From a virus: a DNA stretch of 22,537 nt. The DNA lies in the IMG/VR virus record IMGVR_UViG_3300045996_000470, positions 98,667-121,203 of that record; one strand, given 5' to 3'. The position numbers and the translations under genes were made by a program. Under the pieces are notes generated by a model. The model was not told the origin of the DNA. It saw only the letters and a program-made list of their open reading frames with translations, and searched no databases. Position 1 is the stretch's first letter. Each line of letters begins with the position of its first letter. Shown here in pieces: positions 17,582-22,537 of this stretch.

Positions 17582-17738
17582 TACCTATCTAATTCTCGCA
17601 GTGTTTGTAACTTTTCTCGGGGTGCTCTTAGTTTTGGAGGGTGCCCCGCACGGTCTTTTAGTGTTCTGTGCCGGAATATTATTTTGGGCTGGATACGAAT
17701 TTCTTTGTCCTACTAGTGGGAAATCCCTTGACAAATAA
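17574..17738 (+). CDS. two-pass membrane micro-protein (54 aa)
   Basis: It encodes MHDTYLILAVFVTFLGVLLV, LEGAPHGLLVFCAGILFWAG, YEFLCPTSGKSLDK. Two hydrophobic segments (about 4-21 and 27-44) are separated by EGAPHG. ATG 17574 overlaps the preceding gene by 8 bp, and a stop codon directly upstream leaves no other start. Remarkably, its last ten codons (CPTSGKSLDK) are made of the palindromic operator and the -35 box of the next gene. Confidence 0.65.
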   Translation: MHDTYLILAVFVTFLGVLLVLEGAPHGLLVFCAGILFWAGYEFLCPTSGKSLDK

Positions 17739-17755
17739 GAATAATCTGCTAAACT
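17706..17755 (+). promoter_or_regulatory. palindromic operator plus leaderless promoter of PcfJ-like gene 1
   Basis: TGTCCTACTAGTGGGAAA (17706-17723), then TTGACA (17728-17733), 16 bp, and TAAACT (17750-17755). ATG 17762 is 6 bp beyond. The palindrome centre lies 47 bp before the ATG, and the site is inside the coding sequence of the membrane micro-protein. Confidence 0.8.
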
Positions 17756-17761
17756 TATGCT

Positions 17762-19117
17762 ATGGAACTGAGTAAGAAAGAGATAAAACAAAAACTTTTG
17801 CATATCAAGACAGTCTTAGATTGGTGCAAGGTTGGCAACTTCAGAAAGCATCAGGTATATATAAACGATATTGAGAATGAGGGTTTGTATTCTTGGGGTT
17901 ATCAGGGGACTGCTCCCAATCAGCGTTGGACGCGACTTATAACGAAGTGGAATAAACTTACTGATGCTGAGTGGTTAATGCTTGAAAAGTTTGTCAAGCT
18001 GAAGTATCCAAAAGAGTACGTTGTTACTCGTAAGTCTTATCTTATCAATTTCACTAATCCTGAGACTAAAGAGACTTTAGCGGTTGACCTTAAGGATAAA
18101 AAGTTTACTAAGACTTATGCCAATGGTAAACAGCGGGATGTAAAACTGCCTCATTCATTTTTTAAGGGAATGGACGGTCGTATAGTTTCTACAAAAATTC
18201 CGGCAGACGATAACTTTCGGAAGCTAGTTGATACGATTATCCGTAAAGAGTCAGCGTGTTCAAATATGGGGACGTTTCTCGTTCGGCTGTTTGACAATAT
18301 CCATTTAGAGACTTACATATCGGCGGGGGTTAAGTTTGATTACAACATTGCTGTCGGATATGATTTTTTCGATAAAGACGTTAGAAAGATTTTGGACTCA
18401 AAAGGAATGGATTATAACCAAACGGTTGAATCATTCTTTGCGAACAATCACGATTTGGGCAAATCAATGCTTCACTTTATTAAAGATGAAGAAAAATTTA
18501 AGGATGTATTTTATTCCATAGCCCAAAATATGCGTAACGTAAACATACTTGTAGAAAATTATAAGTATGATGTTGGGACGTTGTTTAATTACTGTAAAGA
18601 GCGTAATTGGTCGTCAGGGCGGTATACGAATTACTACAACAGCAGAGACTTGGTTTCGTATTTGTGCGACTATGCTCGTATGGCTGATATGGTATTTCCT
18701 AACGGTTTTGATAAATATCCAAAAGATATTGTTGACCATCACGACGGAGTAACAAAACTTTATGAGAAAGAGAAAATAAAGTTTGATGATAAGGTTTATC
18801 AAAAACTTATCAATCCGAAGTTGGAGTATGAGAATAAAGACTATGCAATGATATTTCCTAAGTCAACGGGTGATATTCAAGAAGAGGGTAGAATACTTTC
18901 TCATTGCGTGGGGTCTTATGTTCAAACTGTTATCGAGGGACATTGTATCATTATGTTCCTGAGAAAAAAGAAAGAGAAAAAGACTCCGCTTGTTACGGTA
19001 GAACTTAGGGATAACAGAATCGGACAGGCTAGAGGTAAATACAACAGGTCTTTGGAATATCAAGAAAAGTTATTTCTACAAGAGTACGCAGAGAAGAAAC
19101 GGCTTAAGTATAACTAA
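17762..19117 (+). CDS. PcfJ-like protein 1 (451 aa)
   Basis: The C-terminal signature reads DIQEEGRILSHCVGSYVQTV (HCVGSY at 381-386), followed by IIMFLRKKK and TPLVTVELRDNRIGQARGK. This is the E-G-x-x-L-x-H-C-V-G-x-Y ... R ... P-x-x-T-x-E pattern of PcfJ-like proteins, named after a conjugative-plasmid gene and common in phages; its biochemical role is unknown. A central block NMGTFLVRLFDNIHLETYI is shared with the second copy in this window. The leaderless promoter carries the operator, and a stem-loop follows the stop. No signal peptide or membrane segment. Confidence 0.83.
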   Translation: MELSKKEIKQKLLHIKTVLDWCKVGNFRKHQVYINDIENEGLYSWGYQGTAPNQRWTRLITKWNKLTDAEWLMLEKFVKLKYPKEYVVTRKSYLINFTNPETKETLAVDLKDKKFTKTYANGKQRDVKLPHSFFKGMDGRIVSTKIPADDNFRKLVDTIIRKESACSNMGTFLVRLFDNIHLETYISAGVKFDYNIAVGYDFFDKDVRKILDSKGMDYNQTVESFFANNHDLGKSMLHFIKDEEKFKDVFYSIAQNMRNVNILVENYKYDVGTLFNYCKERNWSSGRYTNYYNSRDLVSYLCDYARMADMVFPNGFDKYPKDIVDHHDGVTKLYEKEKIKFDDKVYQKLINPKLEYENKDYAMIFPKSTGDIQEEGRILSHCVGSYVQTVIEGHCIIMFLRKKKEKKTPLVTVELRDNRIGQARGKYNRSLEYQEKLFLQEYAEKKRLKYN

Positions 19118-19123
19118 ACAAAC

Positions 19124-19149
19124 ATTCGACGGAATAAAATCCGTCGAAT
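19124..19149 (+). terminator. stem-loop after PcfJ-like gene 1 (ATAAAA loop)
   Basis: ATTCGACGGA (19124-19133) and TCCGTCGAAT (19140-19149) form a perfect 10-bp stem with loop ATAAAA, followed by only TTCCC. It lacks a long T tract, so it may be a weak terminator or a 3' end protector. Its right arm abuts the next operator. Confidence 0.65.
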
Positions 19150-19197
19150 TTCCCACTAGGGGGAAAGATTGACTTTTGACCTTTATCGTAGTATGAT
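19149..19197 (+). promoter_or_regulatory. palindromic operator plus leaderless promoter
   Basis: TTTCCCACTAGGGGGAAA (19149-19166), 2 bp, TTGACT (19169-19174), 17 bp, TATGAT (19192-19197), 6 bp, ATG 19204. The palindrome centre is 46-47 bp before the ATG. Confidence 0.8.
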
Positions 19198-19203
19198 GGT
19201 TCT

Positions 19204-19392
19204 ATGGATAAACCTGTTCTGATTATCAAACAGCCTGTACCTCCTAAACTTCCTAAACTGACTAAAAAACAGAAAACGGAGATGGCAGAGATGATTGCCC
19301 TTAAGTTAATTGAGAACGGTGTTGGATTCTTCTACTTAGAAGACGACACCTTTGTTTTTGCCACTGTCCGCCACGCCACAAATATTCACTAG
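19204..19392 (+). CDS. hypothetical protein (62 aa)
   Basis: A proline- and lysine-rich start (MDKPVLIIKQPVPPKLPKLT) is followed by a helix (TEMAEMIALKLIENG) and a strand (FYLEDDTFVFATV). No family is recognised. The start is fixed by the leaderless promoter. Its stop codon lies within CACTAG, directly before the next -35 box. Confidence 0.7.
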   Translation: MDKPVLIIKQPVPPKLPKLTKKQKTEMAEMIALKLIENGVGFFYLEDDTFVFATVRHATNIH

Positions 19393-19396
19393 TCCC

Positions 19397-19424
19397 TTGA
19401 CAATTTTCTTAAAATCCTTATACT
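19397..19424 (+). promoter_or_regulatory. leaderless promoter with a partial operator
   Basis: TTGACA (19397-19402), 16-bp spacer, TATACT (19419-19424), 7 bp to ATG 19432. CACTAGTCCC (19387-19396) upstream keeps only the centre of the palindrome and one degenerate side. Confidence 0.72.
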
Positions 19425-19431
19425 TATAACT

Positions 19432-19722
19432 ATGAACGATGTAGCAGGAAGAGAGATAACTGTTGGAGATGAAATAGCTTTTACTGTAAGCACTAGGATT
19501 CTTACAGGAAAGGTTACGAGAATTTACGAGGGGCAGGATTATGGACGCCTTGTTAGTAAACTAAAGGTGGAACTAACAACTCCGGAACCTAGAGGTAAAT
19601 GGGGTTACAGAGATAACGATAAAGGTGAACCTGTTTGGCAGGAAATTGTTACTGACTATGTAAGAATTAGAACTGTTTTTGGAAGTGATAGGGCTATTAT
19701 TCTTCGAGGACTTGAGGAGTAA
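19432..19722 (+). CDS. phage small SH3-like protein (96 aa)
   Basis: MNDVAGREITVGDEIAFTVS followed by TRILTGKVTRIYEG and a strand pattern continuing to VRIRTVFGSDRAIILRG. The D-V-x-G-R-E-I-x-V-G-D-x-I-A opening is typical of small barrel proteins of tailed phages of unknown function. It is related in pattern to the gene at 16902. It ends just before an orphan palindrome. Confidence 0.78.
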   Translation: MNDVAGREITVGDEIAFTVSTRILTGKVTRIYEGQDYGRLVSKLKVELTTPEPRGKWGYRDNDKGEPVWQEIVTDYVRIRTVFGSDRAIILRGLEE

Positions 19723-19740
19723 TTTCCCACTAGCGGGACG
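19723..19740. promoter_or_regulatory. orphan palindromic operator
   Basis: TTTCCCACTAGCGGGACG has one intact half and a degraded other half. No promoter follows in either direction: the site lies between convergent genes, beside the gp88 terminator. Confidence 0.6.
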
Positions 19741-19773
19741 AAAAAATAGCCTCCGGTCAGCTTTCCGGAGGCT
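19741..19773 (-). terminator. Rho-independent terminator of the gp88-like gene
   Basis: Stem AGCCTCCGG (19748-19756) and CCGGAGGCT (19765-19773), loop TCAGCTTT. On the minus strand the stem is followed by ATTTTTT, so it terminates the leftward gp88-like transcript. For the rightward gene ending at 19722 it gives only a weak TTTA tail. Confidence 0.85.
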
Positions 19774-19807
19774 TTAGGCTAAGTCAAAACTGAAAGTATA
19801 AAAAGAC

Positions 19808-20491
19808 TTAGCTAATATTGCGAACTACAAAACCCGTTGCATCTTTTTTGGCTTTACCCTTTGCTTTTAATCCGACAATAACGCCCTTTTTTCTTTTTGG
19901 GTCTAAGAAACGCAAATCAGTTTCATCGCCATTTACAACCTTATAACCTAAATACTTTTTAGGTATTTCCTTTTCAAACACTACGGCAACATTTACCCCG
20001 TTTTCCAACGCGTCAATACAATCCTCGATATTATTTTCAGAACGCGAAAATGTAAGATGATAGTTTGGCATTGTACGTTTGTACGGTTTGGGTATTTTCG
20101 TATAATCGTAAAACTGTACTTTCGGAAATAGTTTTGCTACGTAGTGAGCAAGTTTCGGTAAATCCGATGTTCCGTTTGGACGAACGCAAGGAATAAGATT
20201 TTTCTTTTCCGCACGTTTGACAAGTTTTTGAACGTCCGAAACTAATTCATTCAAAAACTTTTGATTTTCATCGAAATACATATCAGTTTTACGCTGACGA
20301 CCCGCCTGCACTTGGTCAAAAGCACCACGTCCTGCGGTATTCAAACAAGATGCAATACAGCCCGCCGATGCGAATGAACACAAATTACCACGCCCGCCCG
20401 ATTTTTGAGGTTTCAAGTAAAGAATACCTGTAAGATAGCCTTTTTTCTCGCCTTTGGAAGTTTTAGCGTTTTGTTCAGTCAATAAGCTCAT
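19808..20491 (-). CDS. gp88-like protein (227 aa)
   Basis: Strong match by eye to the Gene-product-88 family of phage proteins: QNAKTSKGEKKGYLTGILYL, then GNLCSFASAGCIASCLNTAG (Cys38, Cys45, Cys49), GRQRKTDMYF and CVRPNGTSDLPKLAHYVAKL. The three conserved cysteines could hold an iron-sulfur cluster or zinc. The barrel-like strand order (VQFYDYTKIP, YHLTFSRSE, VAVVFEKEIP) has led to comparison with radical-SAM-type folds; function unknown. The frame is open to 20569, but a leaderless promoter fixes ATG 20491. It is divergent from PcfJ-like gene 2. Confidence 0.85.
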   Translation of the reverse strand: MSLLTEQNAKTSKGEKKGYLTGILYLKPQKSGGRGNLCSFASAGCIASCLNTAGRGAFDQVQAGRQRKTDMYFDENQKFLNELVSDVQKLVKRAEKKNLIPCVRPNGTSDLPKLAHYVAKLFPKVQFYDYTKIPKPYKRTMPNYHLTFSRSENNIEDCIDALENGVNVAVVFEKEIPKKYLGYKVVNGDETDLRFLDPKRKKGVIVGLKAKGKAKKDATGFVVRNIS

Positions 20492-20498
20492 AAGTAAG

Positions 20499-20526
20499 AT
20501 TCTACACGTTTTTGTATAATTGTCAA
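20499..20526 (-). promoter_or_regulatory. leaderless promoter of the gp88-like gene
   Basis: Minus-strand TTGACA (20521-20526) and TAGAAT (20499-20504), 16-bp spacer, with 7 bp to ATG 20491. The shared palindrome at 20541-20559 lies 14 bp upstream of its -35 box. Confidence 0.8.
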
Positions 20527-20540
20527 GGGCTAAAATTTCA

Positions 20541-20591
20541 TTTCCCACTAGTGGGGAAAGGCTTGACAATTCTGGTAAACTGTAAGATAAT
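20541..20591 (+). promoter_or_regulatory. palindromic operator plus leaderless promoter of PcfJ-like gene 2
   Basis: TTTCCCACTAGTGGGGAAA (20541-20559, one extra G), 3 bp, TTGACA (20563-20568), 17 bp, GATAAT (20586-20591), 7 bp, ATG 20599. The centre is 49 bp before the ATG. It stands between two divergent promoters and could control both. Confidence 0.82.
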
Positions 20592-20598
20592 AGTCAGT

Positions 20599-22146
20599 AT
20601 GGAACTAGAAGAATTTAAGAAAAAAGCACTTGCAATTCGTGAGCTTGAAAAGTGGAAAAGTCGGGCAGCCTGTGAGCTTCCGGCTGGAACAGAGTTCTAC
20701 AAGTCAAGTTATGATATTAAGTCACAGGACATTTATGTTCTGACGACTAAAGCTAAACTTAAGACTAGAGACTTCGACACTTCGGGTATTATCGCATACA
20801 CTTATCGCCCTTGTCGAAAGAAAAATGCTACTCCTGAAGAAAGAAAACGCGAACAGGAAAGAGCAGTTTATCGGTGGAACTCTACGGGTAGCCTTTACAT
20901 TCCTTATGATGAGCTTTGGAAACAAAAAGCAATTAGAGATGAATTGGTTGCTTGGATGAATAAGGTTACTCCAAACTTTGATGTTGTTAAAGAAAAGGGA
21001 ATTATTGTTTTTACTAATCGTGAGACTAAGGAAATGATGCGTTGCGATTTGAACGCACAAACTTTTTTCCGTACTTATAAGAAGCGTAAGGGTCAACACG
21101 TTCGCTATCCTGCACAGTTTTTTAAGTATGTTATCGGCAGACTTTTGATTGCTGAAATTGGTGCGGCAGATTGCCAAACTTTCAAAACTCTTGTCGAGTT
21201 GGTTGCAAAGAATTATTCAAAGTGTCGAAACTTTGGAACATTTCTTGTAAGAATGTTCGACCATATCCACCTTGAGGAATACATTGCGGCTGGAGTTCCT
21301 TTTGATTTTTCAATTCCTTTCGCATACTCTGATTTTGATAAGAATATCCGAAAGAAAATTGACGAGCATAGTATGACCTACTCAATGGATATCGGCTCAT
21401 TGTTTTGCAGCGATAAAGATACGGGGCGGGCTGTATTTGCACAAATTGAAAATTGTGTGAATTTTAAGAATATGGTTATGTTGCTTGCCCATAATATTCA
21501 ACCTTTGAATACTCTAGTCAATCATTACAACTATGATTTGAAAACTCTTTTCGAATATTGCCGGAAAAATAAATGGTATGTAAGAAAGCCTGCAAGGTTT
21601 ACTTACTATACTCCAACAGAATTGCAAAATCCAGAAACGGAAGATATAAAGCATTTTTCTTCTTACAACTATGATATAGTTTCTTTTCTTAGGGATTATT
21701 CTCGTATGGCTTTGGATGTTTACGGAGATAATTACGATAAGTATCCTGCGGACTTACACGCAGCCCACGAAGAATGTAACCGTATTTACCAAACTCGCAA
21801 AGTCGAAATTGACCAAAAGCGGTTTGCCGAAACGATTGATAAGTCTTTGGAATGGAAAAATGACGAGTTTGAAATTATCTATCCAAAGGCGTCGGATGAG
21901 GTTGTCGCAGAGGGTAAGGCTTTGAGGCATTGCGTCGGGTCTTATATTCAGTCAGTTGTGCGGGGTGAGTGTAAAATTCTTTTCCTTAGAAAGAAAGACG
22001 AACTAGAAAAACCGTTTGTTACTATTGAAATTTCCGGTGGTAACATTCGACAAGCCAGAGGTTACGGAAACTCTGCACCAATCTATGATGCTAAAATGGC
22101 ATTACAAGATTATGCAAAGTCTAAGAAACTTCTTTATAGGGGATAG
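20599..22146 (+). CDS. PcfJ-like protein 2 (515 aa)
   Basis: A paralogue of the gene at 17762. The signature VVAEGKALRHCVGSYIQSVV (HCVGSY at 444-449) is followed by ILFLRKKDE and KPFVTIEISGGNIRQARG. The block NFGTFLVRMFDHIHLEEYIA corresponds to NMGTFLVRLFDNIHLETYI in copy 1, and FDFSIPFAYSDFDKNIRKKI also aligns. It is about 64 residues longer, with extra sequence near the N-terminus and a Tyr/Pro insertion around residues 330-350. The upstream TTG start at 20512 lies within the promoter region and is excluded. A stem-loop with the same loop as after copy 1 follows. Confidence 0.83.
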   Translation: MELEEFKKKALAIRELEKWKSRAACELPAGTEFYKSSYDIKSQDIYVLTTKAKLKTRDFDTSGIIAYTYRPCRKKNATPEERKREQERAVYRWNSTGSLYIPYDELWKQKAIRDELVAWMNKVTPNFDVVKEKGIIVFTNRETKEMMRCDLNAQTFFRTYKKRKGQHVRYPAQFFKYVIGRLLIAEIGAADCQTFKTLVELVAKNYSKCRNFGTFLVRMFDHIHLEEYIAAGVPFDFSIPFAYSDFDKNIRKKIDEHSMTYSMDIGSLFCSDKDTGRAVFAQIENCVNFKNMVMLLAHNIQPLNTLVNHYNYDLKTLFEYCRKNKWYVRKPARFTYYTPTELQNPETEDIKHFSSYNYDIVSFLRDYSRMALDVYGDNYDKYPADLHAAHEECNRIYQTRKVEIDQKRFAETIDKSLEWKNDEFEIIYPKASDEVVAEGKALRHCVGSYIQSVVRGECKILFLRKKDELEKPFVTIEISGGNIRQARGYGNSAPIYDAKMALQDYAKSKKLLYRG

Positions 22147-22152
22147 TTCCAA

Positions 22153-22178
22153 CGAGTGCCGAATAAAATCGGTGCTCG
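22153..22178 (+). terminator. stem-loop after PcfJ-like gene 2 (ATAAAA loop)
   Basis: CGAGTGCCGA (22153-22162) pairs with TCGGTGCTCG (22169-22178), 10 bp with two G-U pairs, loop ATAAAA. There is no T tract. It has the same loop and the same position relative to the operator as the stem-loop after copy 1, although the stems differ. Confidence 0.6.
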
Positions 22179-22227
22179 CCCCACTAGTGGGAAATACTCT
22201 TGACAATTATACAAAGTAGTGTATTAT
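22177..22227 (+). promoter_or_regulatory. palindromic operator plus leaderless promoter
   Basis: CGCCCCACTAGTGGGAAA (22177-22194, left half shortened), 5 bp, TTGACA (22200-22205), 16 bp, TATTAT (22222-22227), 6 bp, ATG 22234. The centre is 48-49 bp before the ATG. Confidence 0.8.
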
Positions 22228-22233
22228 TATACT

Positions 22234-22537
22234 ATGAACGTTAAACATAAAGAGGTTGGACTTCAGCCTAACGTGAAGTTAATTTTGAGCAAGGTTTCTG
22301 GAATGTTTTCTGGAACTCCAAGCGATGTTGTTAGTCGGGCGTTGGCTGTTCTTAATCGCGTTGCGGGTGAGGACACTAACATTGGATTCCGTAACAAGAT
22401 TACGGGAAAGGGTACTCTGCTTGGAAGTGTTGTGGTCATTGACCTTAGCATTCCGTTGGGAAGTCGCAAGATTAACTCATCGGACGAGTTGCAGTTTAAT
22501 CAGCGTGTTGCTATGGCTTTGAATCGGGAGTTTGGTA
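22234..22537 (+). CDS. hypothetical protein, 3' end outside window
   Basis: About 101 codons are visible. It reads MNVKHKEVGLQPNVKLILSK, then FSGTPSDVVSRALAVLNRVA and GKGTLLGSVVVIDLSIPLGS. The glycine- and serine-rich central part gives no clear family. No stop occurs before the window edge, so the protein is incomplete. It is the fifth gene under an operator-linked leaderless promoter. Confidence 0.75.
   Translation, partial: MNVKHKEVGLQPNVKLILSKVSGMFSGTPSDVVSRALAVLNRVAGEDTNIGFRNKITGKGTLLGSVVVIDLSIPLGSRKINSSDELQFNQRVAMALNREFG

Noticed and set aside
20492-20598. Longer N-termini for the gp88-like and PcfJ-like 2 proteins
   Set aside because: Both extensions run through the divergent promoters and the palindrome; the leaderless promoter geometry fixes the starts at 20491 and 20599.

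Overview
The window looks like the replication-origin and early-gene part of a bacterial virus, probably an AT-rich tailed dsDNA phage or phage-plasmid. The evidence is two divergent arms of very small, overlapping genes (many ATGA and TAATG junctions), a phage-encoded DNA polymerase III sliding clamp, free-standing HNH and GIY-YIG nucleases, a MazG/DUF550-like nucleotide pyrophosphohydrolase relative, a phosphoribosyltransferase, a gp88-like protein and two PcfJ-like proteins. No structural, terminase or integrase gene is identifiable, so the host and the phage type cannot be fixed. All genes read well with standard stop codons.

Layout. Positions 1-11936 form a leftward arm of about 35 tightly packed genes: the clamp (dnaN, running off the left edge), many zinc-ribbon miniproteins, five one- or two-pass membrane proteins, an exported protein, a secreted phospholipase A2-like protein, a SLOG/Rossmann protein, a DUF1508 protein, a DnaJ-type zinc-finger protein, a MazG-like protein, a GIY-YIG nuclease and a basic protein. 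Positions 11937-13240 hold the divergence point. They contain an AT-rich, repeat-rich non-coding block, an HNH gene, nine same-orientation copies of an ACGAGGTGY iteron, a long pyrimidine tract and three 25-bp tandem repeats. This is the best candidate for a replication origin or a partition site. Positions 13240-13386 carry a probable small RNA with its own promoter and a predicted pseudoknot. From 13899 a rightward arm runs to the right edge, interrupted only by the leftward phosphoribosyltransferase and gp88-like genes.

Regulation is the striking part. About fifteen promoters on both strands have sigma70-like -35 and -10 boxes with the -10 only 5-8 bp before the ATG, so the mRNAs should be leaderless. 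These promoter positions also correct several gene starts. In the rightward arm an 18-bp palindrome, TTTCCCACTAGTGGGAAA, recurs just upstream of the -35 boxes, centred 46-49 bp before the start codon of five genes. It probably marks a phage-specific regulon. Several intergenic regions repeat the same module: stem-loop, palindrome, promoter, leaderless ATG. The two PcfJ paralogues and the divergent gp88-like gene are wired through it. The leftward arm lacks the palindrome and seems to depend on a few promoters plus translational coupling.

All functional names come from motif recognition by eye; no database search was run.
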